Position numbers and translations under genes: made by a program
NCBI GenBank assembly: GCA_948524275.1
Contig: CAOSLI010000003.1
Span: 100,329-164,328, forward strand
Direction: 5' to 3'
Source of the DNA: an uncultured Clostridia bacterium
GTDB taxonomy: Bacteria > Bacillota > Clostridia > TANB77 > CAG-508
DNA length: 64,000 bases
In this document: positions 35,906-44,975 of the stretch, piece by piece
Layout: each line of letters opens with the position of its first letter
How positions within the stretch are numbered: position 1 is the first letter of the stretch
Notes under the pieces: generated by a model
Database searches by the model: none
The model's input: the letters and a program-made list of their open reading frames with translations, nothing else
Told to the model about the DNA's origin: nothing

Positions 35906-37281
35906 TCAAGAACAAAGGACGATGCCTTTATCAGCAATATATTTGGACTTCTTAGAATGTAGAGCGAAAAAAGAATTTCTTGAAGGTACAACAGCAGCAG
36001 GAAAAACCACAGTTGGGGCCGTAAAGTTTATGCTTAGAGTAGCTGAGAGTAAAAAGAAGTTTCACATGATAGCAGCTGCAGATATTCGGCACAGCTGAAA
36101 AAAATATAATAAATGCAGAAAGAGGAATTGTTGATGTATTTGGTCCTTTAGTAGATTATAAAGGAAAAGGTGACGCAAATATCAAATTGCCACACATAAA
36201 ATACAATACGCCAAATGGGATTAAGATAATTTATGTTTGTGGCTACGGTGATAAAAGAAGGTGGGAAAAGGCACTTGGTGGTCAACTGGGTTGCTTGTAT
36301 ATAGACGAGATAAACATAGGAGACATGGAATTCATACGAGAATCTGCACATAGATGCGAGTATGAGCTTACATCTTCTAACCCAGATGACCCTAATTTGC
36401 CTGTATATGAGGAATACCTGAATAGAAGTAGACCACTAGAAAAATATAGATATAGGTATCCTCAAGAGTTATTAGACCAGTTAAATGAACCTGTTGTTGA
36501 TGGATGGGTGCATTGGTATTTTACTTTTGATGATAATGAAGGACTTACTGAAGAAGCAAAGCAAGATAAAATAAATGCATTAGCACCAGGAACTAAGATT
36601 TATAAAAATAAAATTTTAGGACTTAGAGGAAAAGCAACAGGTTTAGCTTTTAATTATACAAAAGATAACATAATTTCAATATTTGAGGCTAAAAAATATA
36701 AATTTAAAAAGCTTATATGTGGGGTCGATACATCATACTCTAAAAAGACTCACGATAAATTGACATTTGTTTTAGTAGGTATTACAACTGATAGAAAATG
36801 TATAATACTAAAAACAAGGTCAATGAATAACAAAGATAGGACAGTTCCATTTGCACCATCTGATGTAATTCCAAAACTTATAGATTTTTTGGAAGAATGC
36901 AAAGAAGAGTGGGGCTTTGTTAGAACTACTTTTATTGATAGTGCGGATGCAGGAACAATAGCAGAAGCACAAAAATCAAAAAGATTGAATGGCTTAGTGT
37001 ATGATTTTAAGCTAGCATGGAAAAGGATGACGAATAACACTAGAGTGCAGCTACAAGAAGCGTGGCTACATTCGGGCGATTTTTTAGTTGTAGAAACTTG
37101 CAAAGACTATATTGGCGAAATGAATGTGTATGGATTCGATGAAGATGGCAAGTTAGAAGATGCAAATGACCACTCTATACAAGGTGGACAATATGCATGG
37201 ATGCCATATAGAGCAGATATAGGCAATTGGGAAGTAATAAGAACTTTAATAAAAAACGCAGACATTGAAGAAGGAGGATAG
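35877..37281 (+). CDS. terL: Terminase large subunit, read through a CGG +1 site
   Basis: An ATPase/nuclease that packages DNA into the procapsid. The first frame has the Walker A-like EGTTAAGKTTVGAVKF and then ends early at 36098. Skipping the C of ATT CGG C (CGG 36087-36089) gives AADIGTAEKNIINAERG and joins to the Walker B segment CLYIDEINIGD, the coupling segment LTSSNPDDP and the nuclease motif ICGVDTSYSK with a later Asp in TFIDSADAGT. The full length is about 467 residues, as usual. Without the shift the ATPase site would be separated from the rest. Confidence 0.88.
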
Positions 37282-37285
37282 TACA

Positions 37286-38749
37286 ATGGGATTAGGTGCA
37301 CGAATAAAGCAAGCAGTTCAAGATTGGCTTGAGATACAGCCATCTATTGGAGAAAGCATTGTAATTCAGGAAGTGAATAGTTTCAAAGGTACTTGTTTCA
37401 GAAATTTGCTTTGGTATAGAGGAGACCCAGCAGAACTGCATCAGTATTATACGCAGATAGATGACCAGGTTGGAAACTCTAAATTTTGGGCTGCTTTAGC
37501 AACAACAGGTATAAATTTTAGAAAAATACATACGGGACTTCCTGCACTGATAATAGATATGCTTGCTGATATAGTAGTGGATGCCTTAAATAAGATAGAA
37601 ATTACTAATAATGTAAAAGCTGAAGAAATTTGGGAGGAAATCCAAAAAGATAATGATTTTAAGGAAATTATAAAACAAGCAATAATAGATGTACTTGTTG
37701 AAGGCGATGGTGCATTTAAAATAAGTTATGATACTTCTATAAGCAAATATCCGATAATACAGTTTTATAGTGGAATGGATGTTGATTTTGACTATAAAAT
37801 GGGTAGATTAGATAAAATAATATTTAAGACCTATTACTACAAAGGAAATACTAAATATTTACTTAAAGAGTGCTATAGCAAAGAAGGCATAAAATATAGG
37901 CTTCTAAAGAATGAAAAAGATATTGCTGAATTAGATGAGGTACCTGAACTAAAAGAGTTACAAGAAATTAGTCAAAACAACTTTATTATGGCCGTACCAA
38001 TTATGTTTAATAAATCAAAGAAATTTAAAGGAAGAGGGCAGTCAATATTAGAGAAAAAGATAGATGACTTTGATAGTTTTGACGAGGTTTGGTCACAATG
38101 GATTGAAGCAATAAGAGACAATAAAACTAATACATACATACCAGAAGACTTATTGCCTACGGATAAAAAAGGAAATATCCTGAAGCCTAATACATGGGAC
38201 AATAGATTTGTTCAAATAGGAAGTGCTGCATCTGAGAATGAGGGTTCAAAAGTTATAAGGGAATCAGGTCAATTTGATTATGAAAAGATGCTACAAAGTT
38301 ATATAACTGCGTTAGATTTATGCTTACAAGGGCTTATCAGTCCTTCGACATTAGGCATAGATGTAAAAAAACTAGATAATGCTGATGCCCAAAGAGAGAA
38401 AGAAAAAGTAACGCTTTATACAAGAAATAAGATAATACGAGTACTAGAAAAAGTATTACCTACATTAGCTATAACATGCTTAAAAGTATATGATAAAGCA
38501 CAAAATAAAATACCTGGAGAATATGAGGCAACTACAGACTTTGGAGAATACAGTTCTCCGTCGTTTGAAGCGGTAGTTGAAACAGTTTCAAAGGCAAGAC
38601 CAGGACAAGCTGTTATGAGTATAGAAAGAACAGTCGAAGAAATGTATGGAGATAGCCTAACAAAAGAGGAAAAGGCTGAAGAGGTAAAAAGGCTTAAGGA
38701 AGAACAAGGAATATTGCAAAAAGAAGAACCATCTGTATTAGGATGGTGA
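37286..38749 (+). CDS. Phage portal protein
   Basis: A 487-residue portal of the SPP1/Clostridium siphovirus type (starts GLGARIKQAVQDWLEIQ). It forms the dodecameric ring at the head vertex through which TerL pumps DNA. Conserved are GDGAFKISYD in the middle and the C-terminal KARPGQAVMSIERTVEEMYGDSLTKEEKAEEV helix. ATG 37286 has AAGGAGG at good spacing. The longer frame from 37265 is unlikely. The order after terL is canonical. Confidence 0.9.
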   Translation: MGLGARIKQAVQDWLEIQPSIGESIVIQEVNSFKGTCFRNLLWYRGDPAELHQYYTQIDDQVGNSKFWAALATTGINFRKIHTGLPALIIDMLADIVVDALNKIEITNNVKAEEIWEEIQKDNDFKEIIKQAIIDVLVEGDGAFKISYDTSISKYPIIQFYSGMDVDFDYKMGRLDKIIFKTYYYKGNTKYLLKECYSKEGIKYRLLKNEKDIAELDEVPELKELQEISQNNFIMAVPIMFNKSKKFKGRGQSILEKKIDDFDSFDEVWSQWIEAIRDNKTNTYIPEDLLPTDKKGNILKPNTWDNRFVQIGSAASENEGSKVIRESGQFDYEKMLQSYITALDLCLQGLISPSTLGIDVKKLDNADAQREKEKVTLYTRNKIIRVLEKVLPTLAITCLKVYDKAQNKIPGEYEATTDFGEYSSPSFEAVVETVSKARPGQAVMSIERTVEEMYGDSLTKEEKAEEVKRLKEEQGILQKEEPSVLGW

Positions 38750-38753
38750 TTAA

Positions 38754-40311
38754 ATGGATAATGATTACGATATTAAGAAAATATTTGAGGATATAGAGTT
38801 AGAACTAATAAAAAGTATGAAGAGAACTCTCTGGTCACATCAACAGGATGAAGATGCTAGAAATTTTAAATGGCGGGCAATGGCAAGCACTAAAACTAAA
38901 ACAATTTGAGGATTATAAAAAAGCTAATAAAAGTCTATTTAGTGATAAAACAAAAGATTTAGAGCCATATATTTATAAGCATATGAAAAAACAATTTAGA
39001 GAAGGTGCAAGCAAAACTAACAAAAAGGCAATAGGAGCAGGATTTATAAGAAAAGAAGATGCAGAGCTAGGTGGATCTTTTTTTGGACTAAATCATAGAA
39101 AACTTAACAGTCTCATAAAAAGTACAAAATCAGATATGAAAGATGTAAAATATGCAACTTTGAGAATGGCAAATGACCAGTATAGACAAATTATATATAA
39201 AGCTCAAGTATTCGCAAATACAGGAGCAGGAACCGTAAAACAAGCTATAGATATGGCAAGTAAGGACTTCTTAGCAAGAGGATTTAATTGCATTGAATAT
39301 AGTAATGGCTCGAGACATAATATAGCAGACTATTGTGACATGGCAATAAGAACATCAAATAAAAGAGCTAACCTAATGGGTGAAGGCGAAATGCGTAAAA
39401 AACTTGGAATTTCATTAGTCTATATATCGAAGCATACTACAAGTTGTGATAAATGTGGTCCTTGGCAAGGGCGAGTATATATAGATGATGTATGGTCAGG
39501 AGGAAAAGCAGAGGATGGAGAATACCCATTACTAAGCACAGCTATTGCAGGAGGTTTATTTCATCCTAGATGTAGACATGGATCTAGTACATATTTTGAG
39601 GACATAAATGAAGAGCCAGAAGAGGTAACAAATGCAAAACATAATTATGATGAAGATGATAGATATACACAGTATTTACAACAAAGAAAAAAACAATATG
39701 AAAGATTAGCAGCAGGAAGTTTACTACCCGAAAATGTTGAAATGTACCAAAATAAAGCAAATGAATTGCAAAATCAGATAAATGGTGTTAAAATAAATCA
39801 AGATAATACAAATGGAGATAAAGAATTGAATTATATTGATATAACGGATAGATATAATACCGATAATAGCTATCAAATAAAGAAACAAAAGTACTTTATT
39901 GACGATAATGGAACTAGATATACCGTAGATGGAAAGCATGTTAAATTAGAGCCGTCAGAAAGAGAAATTGAGGTAGCTAATTTAATGGGACTTATATTTG
40001 GTGGAAAAGTAAATATAATTCCAAGAATAAGTTATCCACAAGGAATAAAAACACCAGATTATATTATAAATAATGAGAGATTTGACTTAAAAACTCTTAA
40101 AGAAAATAATAAAAATACTATATATAATGCCTTACATAAACAAAAACTTCAAGCAGATAATTTCATAATAGATATAAGTATAAATGGAATGACACAAGTT
40201 GAGGCGGAAAATCAAATAAAAAACATATATAAGTCAAGGCATACAGAATGGATAAAAAGAATAATTTTAATAAAAGATGATAAAATACTAAAAATATTTA
40301 TAAGAAAATAA
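38754..40311 (+). CDS. Minor head protein with C-terminal CdiA-like tRNase toxin domain, read through a CGG +1 site
   Basis: The N-terminal frame (MDNDYDIKKIFEDIELELIK) meets TGG CGG GCA at 38871-38879. Skipping the C of CGG 38874-38876 gives FKWGQWQALKLKQFEDYKK, the conserved N-terminus of minor capsid 2 proteins, in one 518-residue chain. A CxxC..CRHG zinc-like domain follows at about 220-290 (SCDKCGPWQGRVYIDD, PRCRHGSSTYFEDI). After a flexible linker the last 145 residues carry a PD-(D/E)XK-like nuclease (GIKTPDYIINNERFDLKTLK) similar to CdiA C-terminal tRNases. Head-fused toxins are known as MuF polymorphic toxins. No immunity gene is recognisable directly downstream. Confidence 0.8.
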
Positions 40312-40375
40312 GAAACTATTTGCAACCCAGAATATAATAAATATATTTTTTTGGGGGTCACAAATAGTTTCTTTA
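40311..40375 (+). terminator. Long hairpin after the toxin-bearing head gene
   Basis: AGAAACTATTTG (40311-40322) pairs perfectly with CAAATAGTTTCT (40361-40372), with further CAACCC/GGGGGT pairing inside, followed by TTATT. It probably reduces transcription between the toxin-bearing head gene and the scaffold/capsid genes. The remaining gap to 40558 holds no gene I can see; GGGGGAGG at 40545 is the ribosome site of the scaffold gene. Confidence 0.75.
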
Positions 40376-40558
40376 TTAACTTAATTATACAATAAAATAA
40401 GTTAATAATCAATAGTTTATTCAAAAAAATATAAGATATGCAAGTATAGAGCTAAATAAGCTCTAATTTTTTATGCTCCAAAACATGTGTAAGAGCACAT
40501 AAACTGCTATCAAGGATGAATTTATGGTCGACGGACCTTAAACGGGGGAGGTTCTATT

Positions 40559-41290
40559 ATGGACGATGAAGAACTAGAAAAAAGTGGAGATACTCAAACT
40601 TCTGCAGACGATACAAAAGCAGCAGATAACTCTGAAAACAAAGATGACTTAAAAGACACAAATAATGGAGAACAAAAAGACAACGATGCAAAGGATAATG
40701 ATGACAAAGGCGATGATGAAGTCGCAAATGCTTTTGGAAATAAGTCTGAAATAAAAAATGAGGGCGATAAAGGTAAAAAGACTAATACAGTTGCTAAAAA
40801 GAATACTGATGGTTCAATTACTTTTAAGAATCAGGAAGAATTAAACGGCTTTATTGATAGGATGGTTGCAAAAGGAGCAAAAAAGGCAGAAGTAGATTTT
40901 CAATCGAAATCGGATGAGGAAGAAAACTCAAATCAAAATAATGATACTAATAAGAATGCTCAAGACAATACAAATGTGACAGAAAATAGTGTAGCAACGC
41001 CAAATTATTCAGCTGATATTGCATTATCAATGATAGAAGCAGGAGCTGACTCAAGTAAAGCCAGAAGGGCAGCAAGGTTAGTTGATACAAACAAAGTTAT
41101 TGTTAATGGGCAATTAGATGAAGTAAAACTAAAAGAAGAAGTAGAAAGTATTCTTTCTGAATTTCCAGAGTTTAAAAACTCACAAACAACTGAAAGTACT
41201 GATAAGGGTTTTAAGTTTGGAGCAGGTAAACAAGCCTACACTGATTCAAATGAAGATCTTATATCTGATATTTTTGGAAACAAACAATAG
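40559..41290 (+). CDS. Phage scaffolding protein
   Basis: A 243-residue, highly acidic and helical protein with low-complexity Asp/Asn/Lys stretches and a C-terminal helical region (YSADIALSMIEAGADSSKARRAARL). This is the profile of scaffolding proteins (DUF4355 type) that guide procapsid assembly and leave before DNA packaging. It lies directly before the major capsid gene. Confidence 0.8.
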   Translation: MDDEELEKSGDTQTSADDTKAADNSENKDDLKDTNNGEQKDNDAKDNDDKGDDEVANAFGNKSEIKNEGDKGKKTNTVAKKNTDGSITFKNQEELNGFIDRMVAKGAKKAEVDFQSKSDEEENSNQNNDTNKNAQDNTNVTENSVATPNYSADIALSMIEAGADSSKARRAARLVDTNKVIVNGQLDEVKLKEEVESILSEFPEFKNSQTTESTDKGFKFGAGKQAYTDSNEDLISDIFGNKQ

Positions 41291-41348
41291 GAGATAAATT
41301 TTATGTAATTCACATTTTCACGAATTTTAAAAAGGAGAGTGATGAATT

Positions 41349-42269
41349 ATGGCTAACACAATTAACTATGCAACAAGATTTGAAAGAGATCTAAAACAAA
41401 AATACAAAAGAGAAAGTTTAACAGCAGATTTAACAACTGAGAAAATTACATTTGTTAACGCTAAAACTGTAAAAATACCATATTTAGAACTAGGTGGATT
41501 TAAAGACCATACTAGAAATGGTGGATTTAATCGTCAAAATATAAAGAACGATTATATGACAAAAACATTATCACATGACAGAGATGTAGAGTTCTTTGTT
41601 GATACTGAAGATGTTGATGAATCTAATTTAGCAGTTGCTGCAGCAAATATTACAAATACATTTGAAGAGGAACATGCTATTCCAGAGGAAGATTGTTATA
41701 GAATATCTAAACTATATAGCGATTATACTGGATTAGGAAAGACAGCCGACACAACTGAATTAACAGTAAAAAATATACTTAGCAAATACGACGACTATAT
41801 GGAAGCAATGGACGAAGCTGAAGTTCCTGAAGAGGGAAGAATACTATATGCAACACCAGCAGTTGAAAAATTATTGAAAAATGCTGAAGATGTAAAAAGA
41901 GTATTTAGCTTAAATGCAGGAAATGGAAACGGCTTTATGAGAGCTGTAAGAAGTCTTGATGATGTAAAAATTAAGAAATTACCAAGTTCAAGAATGAAGA
42001 CAGCTTATAACTTTACTGATGGATGTGTACCAGGTGCATCCGCAGAACAATTAAATATGATATTAGTACATCCAAAATCAGTATTAGCATGCGATAAACA
42101 TTCATACATAAAATTATGGGCGCCAGGAACACATACACAAGGCGATGGATTCTTATTCCAATTAAGAAAATATTGGGACTTATTTGTAGTTGATACAAGA
42201 GTAGACGGTATTATGATTAATAAGACTGCAAAATCAACACAAGTAACAAATTCATCAGGAAATGAATAG
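41349..42269 (+). CDS. Major capsid protein
   Basis: A 306-residue HK97-fold coat protein of the clostridial siphovirus type, starting ANTINYATRFERDLKQKYKRESLT and containing an EEHAIPEEDCYRISKLYSDY segment and a C-terminal GFLFQLRKYWDLFVVDTRVDGI region. The ribosome site is GGAG. No cleaved prohead part is visible, consistent with a separate scaffold. Confidence 0.88.
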   Translation: MANTINYATRFERDLKQKYKRESLTADLTTEKITFVNAKTVKIPYLELGGFKDHTRNGGFNRQNIKNDYMTKTLSHDRDVEFFVDTEDVDESNLAVAAANITNTFEEEHAIPEEDCYRISKLYSDYTGLGKTADTTELTVKNILSKYDDYMEAMDEAEVPEEGRILYATPAVEKLLKNAEDVKRVFSLNAGNGNGFMRAVRSLDDVKIKKLPSSRMKTAYNFTDGCVPGASAEQLNMILVHPKSVLACDKHSYIKLWAPGTHTQGDGFLFQLRKYWDLFVVDTRVDGIMINKTAKSTQVTNSSGNE

Positions 42270-42282
42270 GAGGTAAAAAACA

Positions 42283-42651
42283 ATGGTTGCTGTTAAAGGA
42301 AATGTCGAATATACAATAACTGATGCTGAAAAAAACTATTACATTAAAAATGGATTTGATATCCTAGATGAAAATGGAAAAAAAGTTGCTGATGGAGAGC
42401 ATAAATCGGTATCATATGAAAAGTATAAGGATTTACAAGAAAAATATAGAAAATTAGAAGCTAAAAAAACTGATGATAATGAAATAAAAACATTACAAGA
42501 GGAAATAAAGGATTTAAAAGCTAAAAATGAAGAGCTAGAAGCTACTAATGAAGAATTAGCAAATTCTAAATCTACTATATTAGCAGATAATGAAAATCTA
42601 AAAGCAGAAATAGTAAAATTACAAGAGGGAATAAAGAAAGCAAAGAAATAG
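42283..42651 (+). CDS. Coiled-coil phage head protein
   Basis: A 122-residue protein. The N-terminal 40 residues form a small domain (NVEYTITDAEKNYYIKNGFD), and residues about 50-122 are a long Glu/Lys coiled coil. A head-decoration or assembly role is possible. No precise family recognised. The ribosome site is AGGAGG. Confidence 0.6.
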   Translation: MVAVKGNVEYTITDAEKNYYIKNGFDILDENGKKVADGEHKSVSYEKYKDLQEKYRKLEAKKTDDNEIKTLQEEIKDLKAKNEELEATNEELANSKSTILADNENLKAEIVKLQEGIKKAKK

Positions 42652-42663
42652 GAGGTTACGATA

Positions 42664-43035
42664 ATGGAACCTTATGCTAAAGAAGCAGATTACACTAAGT
42701 ATGGATCAGGCAACATAAAAGGCAAAGAACTTGAAAAATACTTAGAACTTGCTTCAATTGATATCAATCGAGCTACACTTACTCGAATCGAAAAAAGAGG
42801 ATATAATAATTTAACTGAAAAACAACAGGACTTAATAACTAAAGCTACATGTGTACAAGCTGATTTTATAAAAGAAGAAGGCATATATGACGACGATGAG
42901 GTTTCAAGTTTTAGTATAGGAGGAGATTTGACTATAAATAAAAAGGAAAATCAGAAGATATATGAAGAACTTGAAATATCAAAAGTAGCCTTCTTTTATC
43001 TTAAACAAACAGGACTAACAAATAGAATAATATGA
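42664..43035 (+). CDS. Head-tail connector (adaptor) protein
   Basis: A 123-residue helical protein in the adaptor position after the capsid gene. It has a helical bundle (YLELASIDINRATLTRIEKRG, QQDLITKATCVQADFIKEEG) similar to SPP1 gp15/HK97 gp6 type connectors, which bind below the portal. It overlaps the next gene by 4 bases. Confidence 0.7.
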   Translation: MEPYAKEADYTKYGSGNIKGKELEKYLELASIDINRATLTRIEKRGYNNLTEKQQDLITKATCVQADFIKEEGIYDDDEVSSFSIGGDLTINKKENQKIYEELEISKVAFFYLKQTGLTNRII

Positions 43036-43379
43036 TAAAAAAGTTGAATCCAAGGCACTTAGAAAAGTTATTAAAGAATGAGTGTAATATTAAGTTATAT
43101 CAAGAGGGCTTATCTGAAGAAGGTGAGCCCTTAGAATTTATATCCTTAGAAAATAAAAAGTGTAGATTTATTGAAAAAATAAAGACTGTAATTGATTCAG
43201 ATGGAAAAAAGGTTATATTGCTTGGAAAGGCAATTTTGCTCGGTGATATTGCTCCAAACCTTAAGAAAATAAGTGGAGGAGAAATTACGATTGAAGCGAT
43301 AAAATGCGAAATTTATCAAGCAAGTAGACCTAGAAATCCAGACGGATCCGTCTATATGACAGTATTGGAGCTGATGTAA
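43032..43379 (+). CDS. Putative head-closure (stopper) protein
   Basis: A 115-residue beta-rich protein in the position of the SPP1 gp16-like stopper. Conserved-looking segments are NIKLYQEGLSEEGEPLEF and ASRPRNPDGSVYMTVLELM. Identification rests on order (connector, stopper, tail completion) and size. Confidence 0.65.
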   Translation: MIKKLNPRHLEKLLKNECNIKLYQEGLSEEGEPLEFISLENKKCRFIEKIKTVIDSDGKKVILLGKAILLGDIAPNLKKISGGEITIEAIKCEIYQASRPRNPDGSVYMTVLELM

Positions 43380-43380
43380 T

Positions 43381-43746
43381 ATGAAAATAACTTTTAATGC
43401 TAAAAACATTAGAATGATAAACGAAGAAGCAAAATTAGCGTTAGCTGATACAGCTGAGGCAATAAAGACTGACTTAATTAAAAGTCAAACAATGCCTTTT
43501 GATACAGGAACTATGCAAAATGATAGTACCTTTGTTGATGATAAAAGAATAATAAAGGGTATTGCAAGAATAGTCGTAGATACCATATATTCAAGAAAAG
43601 TGTATTTTGATCCTGAGATACATATATGTCAAGAACATAATTCTAATGCCAAACAGTATTGGTTTGAAGATTATATAAGTGGTAGCAAAAAAGATTTACC
43701 ATTAAAGTACTTCAAAAGAGCAATACAAGGGAGGGTAAAACAGTGA
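43381..43746 (+). CDS. HK97 gp10-like tail completion/minor capsid protein
   Basis: A 121-residue protein with the gp10-like pattern: helices (EAKLALADTAEAIKTDLIKSQTMPFDTG), then TGTMQNDSTFV and an aromatic loop (NAKQYWFEDYISG). Proteins of this family act in head-tail joining. Gene order supports this. Confidence 0.7.
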   Translation: MKITFNAKNIRMINEEAKLALADTAEAIKTDLIKSQTMPFDTGTMQNDSTFVDDKRIIKGIARIVVDTIYSRKVYFDPEIHICQEHNSNAKQYWFEDYISGSKKDLPLKYFKRAIQGRVKQ

Positions 43747-44147
43747 TAGATAGAATAAGTACAACAAAAATAAAAGATTATCTAAAGAGTGTTATTATAG
43801 AATGCCCTAAATGGTATATTGGACAAATGGATCAAAACCAGGAAAAAGCAATAGCCATTTATACTAATAGAAGACAATTAGAAGATAATTCTAAATACAA
43901 AAGGTTAAAAAGTTATGGAAGATTACCAGTTACTTTACTGCTTAGATGGACAAAAAATTATAATACGGCCGAAGGTATGGCCAACAAAATATATGAGCTA
44001 CTTGATTGTAGTTCTTTTTTCATTGATGATTATAGGTGCAATATTGAATGTTTTTATAATGGACCAATCGATTTAGGTCCTGATGAAAACGGCATTTATA
44101 AATTATCAATAGAGCTAAATTTATTATATAGAAAAGGAGGACAGTAA
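43743..44147 (+). CDS. Tail terminator/minor capsid protein
   Basis: A 134-residue protein in the tail-terminator position (SPP1 gp17-like). Beta-sheet segments such as KAIAIYTNRR and YGRLPVTLLLRWTKNY suit that fold. It overlaps the previous gene by 4 bases. The assignment depends mainly on order and size. Confidence 0.65.
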   Translation: MIDRISTTKIKDYLKSVIIECPKWYIGQMDQNQEKAIAIYTNRRQLEDNSKYKRLKSYGRLPVTLLLRWTKNYNTAEGMANKIYELLDCSSFFIDDYRCNIECFYNGPIDLGPDENGIYKLSIELNLLYRKGGQ

Positions 44148-44149
44148 AA

Positions 44150-44624
44150 ATGTCAACTAAAACAGGGGTATATCCAGTATATGAAAACCAATTCCAAGTA
44201 GGTGCTACAAAGGATGCATTAACTGAAATCGCTGACATGGAAACATTTAGCATAAAACTAGATAATGGTGTAGAAGAATGGAACCCGGTAGACCATAAAG
44301 GATGGGTTAGACGCTTAATGACTGCAAAATCTGTTACAATTTCCGTAGCAGGTAAAAGGAATTTTGGAGATACTGGAAACGATTATGTTGCAGGTAAAGC
44401 TTTGTTAAATGGCAGAGATGCTGAAGGATGTTTCCGATGGACATTCCCAAATGGGGACAAGCTTATTTTAGAAGATGCTGTATACAATGTAACTAACTGG
44501 GGCGCTGGAAAATCTACGGAGGTTATTCCGCTTGAATTTGATGTAATGTCAAACCGGAAAACCAACATATGAAGAAGCAACAGCACAACCAGCAGCAGCT
44601 AAAGCATCTTCACAATCAAAATAA
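44150..44624 (+). CDS. Major tail tube protein, read through a CGG +1 site
   Basis: Forms the siphovirus tail tube. The first frame gives 140 residues (TKTGVYPVYENQFQVGATKDALTEIADMETF to the GKSTEVIPLEFDVMSNR segment) and ends at TGA 44570-44572. At AAC CGG A (CGG 44555-44557) skipping a C gives VMSNGKPTYEEATAQPAAAKASSQ and a stop at 44624, an Ala-rich tail of 23 residues. Because AAC CGG has two Cs, the skipped base could be either. Here the shift changes only the C-terminal tail, so function without it cannot be excluded. Confidence 0.8.
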
Positions 44625-44632
44625 CAACTATA

Positions 44633-44653
44633 GAAGGGGCTTTAAGTCCCTTC
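44633..44653 (+). terminator. Attenuator-like hairpin between tail genes
   Basis: GAAGGG (44633-44638) pairs with CCCTTC (44648-44653) in the short gap between the abundant tail tube gene and the chaperone genes. With little T-run it may reduce rather than stop transcription. Confidence 0.5.
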
Positions 44654-44678
44654 AAATTTAATTTAGGAGGATTTTATA

Positions 44679-44975
44679 ATGGCAAATTTAGATATTAGTT
44701 CAAGATTAGGTCATGAAAAACAAGAGATTACTATAGCAGAGGGCAAAACATATGAAGTAAACTGTGGAGCAATTAACATGCTAAAAGCACAGGATAATTT
44801 TAAAGATGGAGAAGTTTTAAAAGCAGTAGAATCACTACTTGGAGAAAAAGCAGTACGCGATATAGAAGCTATGAATCTAACTGTAAAAGAGTTAGAGATA
44901 ATTATAATTGCAGCTGCAGCCCAAGTAAATGAATTATCGTATGAAGAAATGGAGAAACGATTTCGCAACAAATGA
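44679..44975 (+). CDS. Tail assembly chaperone, short form
   Basis: A 98-residue protein after the tail tube gene, in the usual position of the G-type chaperone that binds the tape measure protein. It ends CGA TTT CGC AAC AAA TGA. The following frame (+1) overlaps it and lacks a ribosome site. TTT CGC at 44961-44966 is a good +1 slippery site, so a G-GT type fusion to the next frame is likely, in the +1 rather than the common -1 direction. Confidence 0.75.
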   Translation: MANLDISSRLGHEKQEITIAEGKTYEVNCGAINMLKAQDNFKDGEVLKAVESLLGEKAVRDIEAMNLTVKELEIIIIAAAAQVNELSYEEMEKRFRNK

